From contig CABFPE010000499.1 in the NCBI GenBank assembly GCA_900660155.1, positions 153,897 to 217,896 of the forward strand: a stretch of 64,000 nucleotides of DNA. Reading direction: 5' to 3'. Position 1 is the stretch's first letter; the number at the start of each line of letters is the position of its first letter. The translations under genes were made by a program, and so were the position numbers. Below, piece after piece: positions 26,944-38,285 of the stretch. The notes beneath the pieces were generated by a model that had not been told where the DNA came from, ran no database searches, and saw only the letters and a program-made list of their open reading frames with translations. Source of the DNA: Hofstenia miamia (taxonomy: Eukaryota > Xenacoelomorpha > Acoela > Hofsteniidae).

Positions 26944-29900
26944 ATATATATAGTGCCGGTTATAATCTAAGGTCTCTGAATATTTTTAAATAACCTTTTA
27001 TTGCCTTTTATTGCGCCCTGCTTTCACAAACATTGTTGTTATTTTCAAGCATTTGAACTTTCATCATACATGTATAGTTGTATGAATAAACAATGAAATG
27101 GGTATGTGATCTATATTGGGAGATATCTGCATGGTCTACTTTCCAAAAAAAATGAAACAGAAAAAAGATGGCAATTCGTGCAATATTAAACTTTGTTTTA
27201 CAGTCAACCTCTATCATACTAATAAAATTTTCTATCACTATAACAACAAAATAAATGGCAAATTTTTGAAATTTGTTATTATTTGTTGTGTGTTCTTATT
27301 GTTTTCTTCAGTTGATTTTCTCGTAATTTTATAAATGCAAGATCAAAAGAAAAATAGACATTGAAAACTTTCTTATATAGAGTAAGATCAATACATTTTA
27401 AAAGAACTTGGTTAACATCATAAATCAAAAGCTAATAAGATTAAAAGTTATTTAAAAATTTTCCTTAAAACATATTTTTAAAAACAAAAATCGCATTTCT
27501 GAACACTTAATTGCAATATCGAATATGACAATTGTAGCAAATTGTACGTCGGAGAAACAACCCACCATTGTGGTAAGCGTTATATTTAATAAACTTGAAA
27601 CATCATACTAAACAAGTAAATGAATGCATTTCAGAGATTGCATGTATTTTTATAAGAACATACACAAATTATACTAGTTATTTGTAAAATATAGTTTTAA
27701 GCGGTGATTAACCATATTTCCACTAGTTTTATATAGCAACTCGGTTTGTACGCATTTTTGTACAATTTTATCCAAGTCTGAGAGGAAATATTGAAAGCTT
27801 TTGACATGGTCACATATGTGGAATAGGGCCCGCTCATACAATGATGAAGGTATGTGCTAAAACATATTCTTATGCCTGAATTACTTGCAAACTGTTTTTG
27901 TAAAAATATACACATTTTTTTCCATACCTAGTGTTCAGATAATGAGGCAAAAAAAAGTCGAAAAAGAAAGAGGAAATAATTCACTATCCGGTGGTGTTTT
28001 CAGATTTTAAATATTTATATTTAGTTCTTGAGTTATAATAAGCGTTTAAATTTTATTGAGAAACCATCACAGATATTGAAAAATCTCAGTAGATTAAATC
28101 GAAATATCTCAATACAGTGTCGAAATTTTCAAAACACGAGTTTATGGTAACATTGCTGCATGAAAGAATCACAAACTTTGCTACTTTTCCCCACCCAAAT
28201 ACTTGCACAAATTGCAAAGTTATTAAAACAATAATAATAACCTTAACCTCATTAGTTCATGAGTTCTATGAATTTCAAATATTTTTTGTTGAAGTTATCA
28301 TGGATTTTGCAAAATTCGTAGTGGATATAGGGTTAACACTAGTATTTTTTAAATAATTAATATAATCTTTATGCCCGACTCCTGGGTTGGAGAAGCCATT
28401 ACCAGTTTGTTCACATTTCCGACGTCGTTTATTAAATTGATTCCTGACTGTGTTTTTTGCCACATTGGCAATTCTTCGCTTTAAAACCTTTTTCACATTT
28501 TGGCCAGAGACTATATCGTTTAAGCCCGAAATTGATTCATCCAAAATCTCATTACCGATATTGCTTAATACATTTTTCAAGGGTGGAATCATTTTCAATG
28601 CTAGTGGTATAGCAACACGTCCGAGTGTGGTAATTACTCCAAAGCCTTTTTGACGAGTTATTGCTGTAGGGTTTCTACCACTCGCTTGTTCACTATAATA
28701 TAGCTCCATACTGAATGATTTGACAATTACACGTATAGGTTATTTATACTATTCTATTCTTGTCCATGCACGTTTCCTAATTACTCTAGTCAATTCCCGT
28801 TGGTAGAATTTTCCTTTAATTATTTCGCCATCACCATCACTACTATTTGACTTTAATTCATAAGTAATGGGGATTGTGGGAAACACCTTGTTTATTTTAA
28901 AAGCCTCCATTTGAAATTGTGGTGAGTAGCCTTTTCGAAATGAGTAATCAGATTTTGAAATTCATTAAACACTCCTTTAAATTCTGTTCCTCGAATAACC
29001 CAAATCTTTTTCACATTATGCCAGTTATCAAATTTTTTAAAAGCAGACAACACATGACTAGCAGTTTTATTATACAACGGTTGTACACGAAATTTTTTTG
29101 ACAAAATATCATAACAAATAAGCAAGTACTTTATCCCTCTATTGTACGATGCTAGACTTTCAACAACTGCCAAATCCATAGTCCATATNATGAGTTCTAT
29201 GAATTTCAAATATTTTTTGTTGAAGTTATCATGGATTTTGCAAAATTCGTAGTGGATATAGGGTTAACACTAGTATTTTTTAAATAATTAATATAATCTT
29301 TATGCCCGACTCTACAATTTCATACCCGAAGCCCGAGTTTGTGTCGGATACCTGATATTACTGTCTTTAAATATATATATATATATTGTAAAAAAACAAG
29401 AAATATTTTATGTAAACATGTTTCGAGTGTCTCCACTCATTCTCAGTACAAAATAACTAAAATAATATGGTGGTAAATACAAATTTTATGATTTTAAAAT
29501 TGTAATTCGTAGATCTTATACGATATTTTGTCTTTGACTTAATTGTTTATTTAATAGATTCTCCTTAGTTTCTTTTATGAATATAGCTTCTGCAAATTTT
29601 TTATGCATGGTTTTCATTAAAATAGTAAAGTTCTTCCTCTTAGGTGCATGTTCATGGCAATATATTTCTGATTGAAGATGGCCTCGCATATGCTCTGAAA
29701 TTCTGTATTCCAATTGCCTTCTCGTTTTCCCAATGTATGAACTTTCACATTCATCACATTTATAATTGTATATATATATATAAATATATAAATCATAGTT
29801 TTTTTGATGTCATTTCAACGAAAATTTATTATAAATTCTTTGGAATTTTGGAATAGAGTGTGTAGCACTATTGTGAAAATCCCGAAATTTAAATAATAGC

Positions 29901-32453
29901 ATGTCTATGTAACGCAAATAAAACATACGGATCTCAAGTCTAAATTGAAATCACGATTGTCCGATTTTTTGATGCTCCTCCTCATAATGACCCTTTAATC
30001 TAATCAAAATAAAATTTCTTTCTGAGCAAAATTATTATCACATTGTTAGGAAATCTTGTGTAAAAACATTTTTCAATAATTTTTAAAAGGTGCGAACATC
30101 ACTATCGAGATGAAATCTCTATCCTAACAGCTTTGAATTGGCAACTGATATTTGGTTAATGGGCATTAATCCTTAATCTTTAGCAGTATGAGGTGTTATG
30201 TATTTTCTGAAAACCAAATGTCTCCTGATATATAGATTCTAAAATATCATAAAATGAATCCACATAAATTTAGAGTGTCCTAAATCTATGGAACATTACA
30301 AGAAATTTAAACAGTGCCATGTGAGGTCAGCAAATAACTAGTGAAAGTGCGGCGTAGATTATGCACTATGCTTAACTGTAAGTGAAAGAGGTTTTTTACA
30401 AATTTATATATCCTAAAATTAATAAATTATCTAGCTCATCATCAATTGTTTAAACGCTATTTGTTTACTATTCAATGCAAAAAAAATTTGTTTGTAGCCA
30501 TAGTTGTTCACCTTGTCAAAATTTTGCAAAAAATTTTATCCCATATGTCAATTTATAAAGGGAAAAATGAAGTAGATGCAATTGAATATAATTTCATGAA
30601 ATGCCAACACGCGAATGTTCAAATACATCATCAATTCTAATTGGTTAATGCTAATACTATAAAATAATGTAAAGATCGTATCTATATCATTTGAATTTCT
30701 CGTGTCAATTTTGCATTTAATGAATTTAAGAGGTAAGTTAAGTTGTGCGAACAAGGGAAATATCTTAAATTATATAATATTGAAGAGGATCAAGACACAT
30801 TTTTTCCGGCAATTTGTATAATAGATGCTCGGCTAAATTTATCCGTAATTTTAATCTATAGTTGATTTTTAAATGCTGGAGGCCCAAAAACGCATTTAAG
30901 AAAGAAAACAATATCCATTTCAAGTACATTTTATTAACACGTAATTGAATACGTCATTCTGTTTTGCTGTTAGAGGGCTACAACAATTTGTGCTACAATT
31001 TCTTGTAATGTTACAAGTTGAAGTTGCAAATTCATCGTTGCAGCGCTTCTGTGACTCTTAATAACATTTTAATGAAACTACCTCGTCCTTGCAACCCCTT
31101 ACGATCTCAAAACCAACGTTATTCAAATATTGCTACAACTAAAAATGCTTCCTGTGACGATCTCACCATGTTATTCGACAATTTTCATTGATGCCTTTAT
31201 ATTTCAGTAGTAATATTTTGAATTCACAGAACAGATAAATCAATACTTCAATTTAAACATTAATAGAATTTAATTGAAGGCAAGTTACTACTTCTAAAAT
31301 CAAATATAAATACTAATTTATAGAAGTAATAAGAAATGTTCAAATACGTACTCTGGATTTATGTTTCGTGGACTGTTTGTTATAATTGTGTTGTCATCAT
31401 ACATTTTATCCTTTAAAAACTCTTCACACATCGGCTGATGCCGCCATTGTTCTAGGTATTTCGTATCCTAAACTATTCTAATTTATCTAATCGAAGTGAA
31501 ACAAAGTTTTTCCTAAATTTTCGCTTTGCCATATCTCGTAATTTCTTCGCTTTATCGAAAAAATATAATTCATTGCTGCCCTAAATTTAAGTTTTTTTAC
31601 ATTAAGAAGTCATTCAATTACTAACCTCATTTCTCAGAGGTAACTTTTGATGCCTTCTCTAAAATTAAAAAGTCGAATTTTTGTTATGGTTTTCATTCTA
31701 TGAAGAAAAATGTTTGTGTTATAGGTTTCGAAATTTACCTATTTAAGAAACAAAATTTCGTATCTTCCCATGCCTCTTCTAATAACTCAAAATAAACTTC
31801 CACTTTTTCTTTTAAATCTCTTCCATGTTCCCATCCCTAAACTGATTGATCCAATTCAATTCCTTAATGAAGTGAAATGTCAGCAATATTCATTTATGCA
31901 AGCTGCTTCAGAAAGGGAAATAAGTTTAGTTATTCGTTGCTACCAATTATATGATTTCCAATAAAATCAAAACTTTAATCAAAAATTTTTTGCAAGTAAT
32001 TCAGACATCAGCTTCGAGCAATTTTTTTGAAGTTTAATGTTAAATTACAAATTGCATAAGTGCCTCTGGCGTTAACAATTAACTTAGTATTAATTTACAT
32101 GAATACTACATGTAAATTTTCATGGTTCAAATGATTTTCTAAAATTGCTTGAAGAGAAGGTTCTGGCTGAACTCCTTAAAAAGCAAACATTTTATTATGT
32201 TTCGTCTGCATAATTGTAGCCTATATTCGAAAATTATTGAAATTGTAAATTTCACGTTTTAGGTCATACTAAAGCTACATACCATGGGTGCTAGCCCTCC
32301 ACATGGTGATAAAAATTCTACTGATATTCCTAAGTCTTCAAATACACCATAGGGGAAAGCTACATCAGGTAAACTCCATCCAGTCCTGTGTCCTGATGTA
32401 GAAAGTTGTCCGTTGTTAGTGACTACAATTAACGCTGATCTCTTTCGATTCAT
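20987..32453 (-). CDS. DJ-1/PfpI superfamily protein, Hsp31-like (5 exons), catalytic Cys replaced by Ser
   Basis: Exons on the minus strand are 32453-32283, 31434-31352, 24764-24592, 21400-21189 and 21139-20987. All join in phase with GT-AG introns and give 792 bp or 263 residues, close to Hsp31-type proteins (about 235). Family marks: the N-terminal strand SALIVVTNNG, then TGWSLPD (residues 24-30), PYGVFEDLG, FLSPCGGLAP, the glycine turn YYAGGPG (97-102), the nucleophile elbow LAANSHGIVG (residues 134-143), and near the C-terminus DGRIITGQN. Family members are glyoxalase III or chaperone-type proteins with a Cys-His-Glu site and an acidic helper. Here the elbow carries Ser138 instead of Cys, and the helper position carries Asp30 instead of Glu, so classical Cys chemistry is doubtful. 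The ATG at 32453 is preferred because it directly precedes the first beta strand. Introns 2 and 3 (6.6 and 3.2 kb) are loaded with mobile elements. The paralogue (Hsp31 versus other PfpI) is inferred from motifs only. Confidence 0.9.
21713..24451 (+). mobile_element. pogo/Tigger-like DNA transposon with PHD-finger tail, inside DJ-1-like intron 3
   Basis: Imperfect terminal repeats CCTGCAGGTATTAAGGCC and CCGGCAGGTATCAAGGCC, each flanked by TA, bound a 2,739-bp element. It is antisense to the host gene and 140 bp from exon 3. Confidence 0.9.
22234..23930 (+). pseudogene. pogo-like transposase (HTH + DDE + PHD finger), broken
   Basis: From ATG at 22234 the frame begins MRRVSKGIKGNWTTEQL with a Psq-type helix-turn-helix (GGISVRKAAADYQIPRRTL) to about 22,500. 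The coding then shifts frame several times: VNPVILADHFEKL near 22,665, IFNVDEKG with the first catalytic Asp near 22,755, IMNDASCHHHPDI with the second near 23,080, and THALQPFNKAVL near 23,170. The third Asp (LQPLD in relatives) is Asn. After a stop near 23,276 comes GFRSTGIYPFDSNIL, the usual end of the DDE domain. The frame 23472-23930 then carries a Cys4-His-Cys3 PHD-like finger (WFCGLC, CPLC, WFHDEC, YCPDC). The transposase is dead by frameshifts and by loss of a catalytic residue. A PHD-like finger at the C-terminus is an uncommon but known type of fusion in this class. Confidence 0.88.
26725..26952. repeat. (TA)n/(TG)n microsatellite around a 132-N assembly gap
   Basis: TA/TG dinucleotide repeats lie on both sides of Ns at 26770-26901. 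The gap is probably a collapsed or unreadable microsatellite. Confidence 0.95.
27510..27592 (+). pseudogene. Penelope-like element scrap (start of GIY-YIG domain)
   Basis: A short frame reads CNIEYDNCSKLYVGETT followed by GKRY, the zinc-knuckle and GIY-YIG start of a Penelope-like endonuclease. Only about 25 residues remain. Confidence 0.6.
27690..28095 (-). repeat. Dispersed repeat family, copy 1 (inverted)
   Basis: Read on the minus strand this stretch follows the copy at 37.7-38.3 kb almost from end to end. Shared words include TTATTATAACTCAAGAACTA, TCTGAACACTAGGTA and CTTGGATAAAATT. No coding potential or terminal repeats are visible. Confidence 0.7.
28259..29312 (-). mobile_element. Polinton/Maverick fossil (integrase and minor-capsid-like parts)
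   Basis: Two minus-strand parts are recognisable: a small basic protein resembling the Polinton/adenovirus pX-like minor capsid protein (28275-28709), and an rve-type integrase fragment (28892-29188). They are fossils of one Polinton copy. Most of a Polinton (15-20 kb) is absent, and the element is plainly broken. A single N at 29189 joins it to an exact 123-bp repeat (28259-28381 and 29190-29312), so local order is partly an assembly product. Both parts read over most of their length, which suggests moderate rather than very great age. Confidence 0.7.
29400..29790 (-). mobile_element. Penelope-like element 3' end: GIY-YIG domain plus hammerhead-like motif
   Basis: From about 29776 down to 29516 the minus strand encodes a GIY-YIG endonuclease domain: CDECESSYIGKTRRQLEYR, then ISEHMRGH, MHKKFAEAIFIKE and NKQLSQRQ. 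This matches the C-terminus of Penelope-like polyproteins. A hammerhead-like core lies about 70-100 bp after the stop. TA microsatellites bound the fragment on both sides (29358-29382 and near 29770-29790). The reverse transcriptase is absent, so the copy is 5'-truncated. Confidence 0.82.
29411..29450 (-). ncRNA. Hammerhead-ribozyme-like motif in Penelope-like 3' region
   Basis: On the minus strand CTGAGAA (29446-29440; consensus CTGANGA) is followed by a perfect stem II, GAGTG/CACTC with GAGA loop, then GAAAC and ATGTTT. Stem I can form between TGTA just before the core and TACA just after. One core base departs from consensus, so activity is doubtful. Confidence 0.65.
31435..32282 (-). other. 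DJ-1-like intron 1
   Basis: The intron runs from GTATGT to GCATCAG on the minus strand and is 848 bp long. Nothing else is recognised in it. Confidence 0.75.
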
Positions 32454-33051
32454 CAACCTGCCTCTAATGCACGAGTTAATTTTATTGCTAAATTGCGGAA
32501 CACACCGTTCACTAATAAATTGTTCCTTGAAACCAATTGAACATGCACCTGATTAATAGCTGTGTCTCTATAGATGAGTATGGTTGACGGGAATTCATAT
32601 TGAGCAGATATGAAGAAAAATCAGTGTTGATTTTAGTGTTTTTAGCATAAACTCCTTCATTGATTTATGTTATATCTACCTGAATGTACAAGCGCCTGCG
32701 CATCCACAAATTTCTTTTCTAGTATATACTGTACTTCAAAATAATTAGACAGCTTCATAACATTTTAAGAAGGTATCCAAATGTAATGTGATTTAAAACA
32801 TCAGTTGCAATGACAATTATGGACAGGCACAAGGCAAAACTGATTTCAAAAACTAATTAATATCCTCAAAATTTCAGTTTGTTGTTCATATTATACACTG
32901 TGGCCATAACTGGGGAAAATAATATACTAGCCTTTAGGAGTTAGCGATGTTATTATTTCATTTTCCATTAATACGTTTTTTTGGATTAAAAATTATGTGA
33001 ACATTTCAAATTTTGTTATTCTATTCGACATTTTTGTGAAAAACTACTTAA
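32454..33051. other. Presumed promoter/5' region of the DJ-1-like gene
   Basis: No gene is seen. A piggyBac remnant begins 599 bp upstream of the start codon. No promoter element can be assigned with confidence. Confidence 0.4.
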
Positions 33052-34447
33052 CCTTCCTCTACCTAAAACCTCTCATATTACACGGAGTACTAAATTGGGG
33101 TCATATTTGACCCCAATCGTTTTTTGTATTTAAACATGTTATTAAGTTTCTGCAATGGAATGAAATTAATAAAAACTATATTCTAGAGACTTTAAAGCTT
33201 TATTTTCAAATATTTATCGACTAAAATCCATATTTATGAAAAGAAAAACAAAATTTAATAAAAGATAAACTGATGGGTACAAATAATTAAACATTACAGT
33301 TTACACAATTTGTTACATTGGATTCTGTATGTTCAGGGCAAATGAATGCAGAGCATAACGAACATTTAACACTATATTTGGTGTCTTTCGTCTTTGGGCA
33401 GAATGCACAGCGATTTCTTTTCCCTTTTCCTAAATTAGCTGGTATTGGTGGTGGAACCTGTTGTGGTAGAGGGCCTATAACTGATGCCATAGCTGCTTGA
33501 ACTGACAATGGTATTCCTGTTCTTGGAGGATTTGCCCTCGCTTTGATTGCAGGTTTCACGAGTTCAAAACCCAAATTCTTGAGGAAATTAAGTCTTGTCA
33601 GTGATATATTTGGATATTTCTTTTGGTAAAGCACATAAGCATTCAAAGCACAAACATTGATAATATGGGTGAGAAGAGGAAACTGCCATCTTTTCTAGAT
33701 TCTGTGACAAGAAAATTATTTGAGCATCTTGTCAGCACTATCAACAGCACCTTTAGATTTGTTGTAATCTAATATAATATCTGGCTTAGCATGTTCTTCA
33801 GTGCTAACAGCCTGATCGTTATGTTGACTAGATAACAAAATAACAGATTTGTTTTTGCGAGGAACATATGACACCATCATTGCATCTCTTGAAAACAAAA
33901 ACAAGCTTGAATTTACCTCGCGTGATTTGGAAGGCAGCATGATTCTTGGTACTTCCTTTCGAATTTGTCTTACTGTACCAAGCAAAGTTTTGTTTTGTTT
34001 CGCTAGCTCCTGAGCAAGTTCGAGCGAAGTAAAGAAATTATCACAAGTTACCCCGTAACCTTGACCTAGACCTTTTACTAAATCTAACACAACACGCTGT
34101 CCTTGCTTTTTTCAGGAGCAGAGGAAATTTGGCCGGTTTTCTAGGCATAACTGGGTATTATTATCTGAAAAAAAATTATAAAAATTAAAAATTTCTGTAA
34201 TAAATAAATTTTTGGGACAATATTTGGCATCAACACATTCTCCTGAAATGGGGTCAAAAATGACCCCACACACTTAAAAACGTCATAAGTAGTAAAATAA
34301 AACAAGTATCCAATTGGTACTGGTTGTCAATGTTTTACACTAGGAAGGAAATTATAATTTTGGATAAATTTAATCATTTGTTTAGCAATTATTGCAAAAT
34401 TACATACTCATGGGGTCATTTCTGACCCTATTTCAGGTCCAGGAAGG
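33052..34447 (-). mobile_element. piggyBac remnant, 1.4 kb, with intact TTAA target duplication
   Basis: TTAA flanks both ends (33048-33051 and 34448-34451), and the termini share CCTTCC. Subterminal GGGGTCA/TGACCCC hairpins lie at 33,096-33,115 and 34,250-34,265, with a weaker one near 34,420. The minus strand keeps the later part of the transposase (34090-33716: VTCDNFFTSLELAQEL, then DYNKSKGAVDSADKM) and the C-terminal Cys-rich domain (33646-33287: RCAFCP, CSLCSAFICPEH). The first half of the protein is missing, so the copy is internally deleted and frame-broken, although its ends still look mobilisable in trans. Confidence 0.92.
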
Positions 34448-35198
34448 TTAAGTGATCAAAGTCAATCTCAATGATTAAAATTTAATACATATATCATTCA
34501 CTCTAAGCCCCCTAGCGACCATTTAAAAAGACAAACGGTCTTCTACATATACAAAGAATTTGCTCTAACACAGGTCTATTGGGAAAATACTTTAACACAA
34601 TGTTGAAAAATTTTATTAAAATAGTTGAAAAGATTAACAATCTTTCTTTGAAAATTTAGAACAGCTATTACTTTGGAAAAAGTAATAAAAAATTTCAAGA
34701 AAGCTTGGCAACTATACTGGTGTTTAGGTTACGACGCTTTCTTTAGAAACGAAGTAGAAAGCAAGGTCATGAAGGTTTCAAACGATTTGTGCGGATAACA
34801 TCAAATCTGTTTGACATCATTTTAAAAAAGCAAATGAAAATGCGAACACAGAATCTCACAGTGACCTTGCCCGCTCATCGGACAATAGTGATCGGTAAGG
34901 GCATGCTTTTCTATTATAACTACAATATGTAATTGAGAACATCTTTATTATCCAAACCTCTGTGCTTTAATGTTTGTCACAGATTGGTAGCAACAACATT
35001 GTTAACGTCTTCATAGTATTTTTGTAATATATAAGTAGTGTTTATACTTCCATTAAATCGTTAAGTTTTATATATTAAATTGGTGGTATATTAGAATATA
35101 TGTTCTGCAATTTAACTACATCTATATACAGCCGCATAAATACCGAGATTTCCGCCGCTACTGCCAAATACCAGCCATAATTTTAAATCTATTGGCCA
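34448..35198. other. AT-rich intergenic sequence
   Basis: No supported feature is seen apart from a short GC-richer patch near 34,860-34,910. Confidence 0.4.
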
Positions 35199-36161
35199 CC
35201 AACCGCCATTGCCAATAAATTAGTCCTACCAGCCAGCTCAGGTTTTCTTGATACANATGTGTACGTATCCCGAAAGGGGTTGTTATAGTAAGGTATATAT
35301 TAACATGGCATAATGCAAACAAATGTGATATTAACAAAGTGGAATTAGTCATGCCAAAAAATGGCCCGTGATATTATCAAAAGTGAAATTACTCATACCA
35401 AAAAATTGGCCTGTGATATTATCAAAGTGAAATTACTCATACCAAAAAATGGTCGTAATATGTAAATCAATTAAAAGCATTACTAATTGAAAATCCATTA
35501 GTAGATACACTTAAAAATATCTGACGTCACTAAAAACCCATTAGGGGGGGTGTCAGAACATTTGTCAAGTAGAATGACTCATTAATTAACAGAGCTCAAG
35601 GCCATTTTGTAAGATCTCGTCATGACTTATCTTACTACTAGGTGATGAGAAAAGAAAATAAAGAACTTAAATACTTTTTGATTTACAATAATTTTTATAT
35701 TATGCTTATATATCAATTAACTATTCTTGTAATCTAAGCAGTATTACGGTATTAGTGCCTGTTGGCAAAAGCATTTGACAAAAAGAGTTAACTGAAATTG
35801 CATATAGCTAAATTAATAATACATTGCAGAAATTACCCGACAAAATTACGTAGTCAATTAAAACATCATCAATAAGCATTTACATGTTGTTTGTTTGTAC
35901 AAATTACTATAAAACTCTAAACAAATTTCAGAATGTTTCTAAAATAAATAACGTGGATTTATATTTGCTTTTATCAGGTTTTATTCTATAATGCAAATGG
36001 AAAGCTAAATGTTCATGCACGCGAGTAGTGTTCAGAGACCTGCAGTGCATTTACAGGCCTTGGGGTAGCTGCCAATTCAGCATTCTGCAAATTACATCAG
36101 CTTNCAACCGCCATTGCCAATAAATTAGTCCTACCAGCCAGCTCAGGTTTTCTTGATACAA
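35199..36161. other. Assembly duplication around two single-N joins
   Basis: The 57 bp at 35199-35255 recurs at 36105-36161, next to Ns at 35256 and 36104. The 847 bp between the Ns is therefore probably an extra or alternative contig placed in a gap. The true locus may read straight from 35255 to 36162. Confidence 0.85.
35326..35456 (+). repeat. Tandem repeat, about 3 units of 43-45 bp
   Basis: Three consecutive units share TGATATTATCAAAGTGAAAT and CATACCAAAAAATGG with few differences. They lie inside the doubtful contig between the two Ns. Confidence 0.8.
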
Positions 36162-37640
36162 GTAATATTTTGATTTTCCTAACAATGTATTGTTCTGCAC
36201 AATGCACATCACATTTTTTGACATTGAATTTGTTGTAGTATAGATAATGTACAGTCGGTAGAGTGGAATGTAATCGCATTTTATTATAACGAATAATAAA
36301 TATAAATTAAGCAAAACCAATTTTTGAAGAATTTATTTCTTGCTGAAAACCAATTCAAATGTAGTCTTTAACAACCAAAAATCAAGAAAATTCTTTGAAC
36401 AGCCTGTTGAGAAAAAACTTAACCGGTTCAGTCGGGTCAGCAAAAATCCTGACCGGTTCCAACGCTGCTCCACAGGTTTCAACAGAATTGGGACCGGGCA
36501 CGGCCTTAGACAATGAATCTTATGGTCGTTTTCAAGTTTTAACTATTTAGATTAATTCGTTAGCTATCAGTGTTCAATTTTTTTGAAGTAATTTTCAGGA
36601 GATTTTAAAAACCTCCTGGAAAATTTAGAGTTAATGCACTAACCTCCTCACAATGGCCGAATTCCTTAGTTTTGAGGTTGTCAATTTGCATATTTGAAGT
36701 GTCTTTTAAAACCAAAAAAATATTATAAATTGTTCTAATAGCTTCCTAAGTAGATATGATATTATCCTATCTGTCTAAAACTAAGTTTAATGTTGTATGG
36801 CAGCTTTTCTCTATTACATCTGTTTTTGTATTTGTCTGACTAATATTTGGTAATAGTTTTTAAATTGCTTTTTGATCTTAATTATTGACTTTTCAGGTTT
36901 CACTTTTTTATTGGCAAGCTTATTTTCCAAACCTGAAATTTTCAGCAAATGTTATTATATTAACTTCTTTGCAATGAGTATAAAGATGTAAAAATATATA
37001 ACTCATGCTTTCATCTTAGACCAAGAAATCTAACAATGATATTTTTCAACAAATATTTGCTACAATATAACACCCCCAAAATATAATGAAAGTCGGTTTC
37101 ACTGATTGCATAAAGGAATATATTGATAATACTCTGAACAACTTCGAAACTGCTGCAATAATTTGTTTCTTTATATTAATGTCAAACCATTATATATTTT
37201 TGACATGTTTTCTTAGGAACTGGTTACTATGGTTGCTACGTAGACTTGATCAAATTAAATTGTTTGTAGGAACATTGAAATTTTCAATTTTTATTTAGCA
37301 CTAGAGTACGTCTTGACAAATTTCAATTAGCTCACTGCGTTAGCTTTAAGTGACTTTCCAAAACTAAACATATTTTTTTGATTTTTCGTAGGGTAGAACC
37401 CAATTAGTGTTATAGAAATCCAAGTTTGCAGCTAATCAGTTGGATTGAGTATTTTGTCTTATGGAAAATTTAGTGTTTATTTCATACCTCTATGTCACCA
37501 TAAACCATTTCTTCGGGTTTTTTGCGAGGGATGTCTTCCAAAAGATTATTTTTGTACCTGTAACCCATTCTGGTAAATAACGCAATGAAAAATTGTTTTA
37601 ATGGATTCTAAATCATTGAAAAATATAAGAGACACGAATT
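36162..37640. other. AT-rich intergenic sequence
   Basis: A short inverted motif (AACCGGTT...ACCGGTT, 36,420-36,470) looks repeat-derived. No gene is supported. Confidence 0.4.
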
Positions 37641-37704
37641 TGGGGGAATTTTGTAAATTCCGGCACAGCTTGAGATATTTATATGCAACCCCAATTCTAC
37701 TGAC

Positions 37705-38285
37705 ATTTTTCCAATATCAGTGATGGTCACTCAAAAAATTTTTAAACCCTTATTATAACTCAAGAACTATTAAAGATATTTAAAGTCTGAAAACACCACA
37801 AGATAGAAAATTGTCTCCCTTTTTTTCGACCTAGGTTCATGACCTGGCTCAGTCCCGGTTGGTGTGCCTTCGTGCGAAGTCAGAGGTTTTCGCGCCTACG
37901 GTTCGACAAACTTTGAGTTTGCACACGGTGCGCCTGGACGGATCTCGCAAACAGTTTTTCTTCAGAAAACAAAATATTTCATGGTAATTTTTGTTCAAAT
38001 GGGTATTAGACTGTCTTAATATCTGAACACTAGGTAGGGAAAGAAATTGAATATTTTGCAAAAATTTGATTTATCATTGAAAAAAATTCCTATTTGCACG
38101 TAGTTCAGGCTCAAGAATAAGTCTTTAGCACAAATCATCATTGCATGAGCCGGATTAACCCCATAGATATGTCCATGCAAAAGGCTTTCATTATTTCTTA
38201 ATAGCCTTGGATAAAATTCTTAAAAAAATGTGGACAACAAATCGCTTTGTTTCTTAAGGGTAACACTAGTGGAAATAAGGTTAGG
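37705..38285 (+). repeat. Dispersed repeat family, copy 2 (longest)
   Basis: It matches copy 1 (minus strand, 27.7-28.1 kb) from TTTTTCCAATATCAGTGATG to CACTAGTGGAAATA. It has about 150-200 extra internal bases (AGTCAGAGGTTTTCGCGCC), which also occur in part in copy 4. Confidence 0.7.

Larger units (their letters stand above)
24765..31351 (-). other. DJ-1-like intron 2 (6.6 kb) with nested element remnants
   Basis: The intron runs from GTACGT to CTTCTAG on the minus strand. It holds a TA microsatellite with an N-gap, a Penelope-like scrap, one copy of a dispersed repeat, a Polinton fossil, and a Penelope-like 3' end with a hammerhead-like motif. From 24,780 to 26,700 and from 29,800 to 31,350 I see only AT-rich sequence without supported features. 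Confidence 0.75.

Noticed and set aside
26720-26993. Open frames of alternating Tyr-Ile around the N-gap
   Set aside because: They are translations of a TA microsatellite and Ns, not genes.
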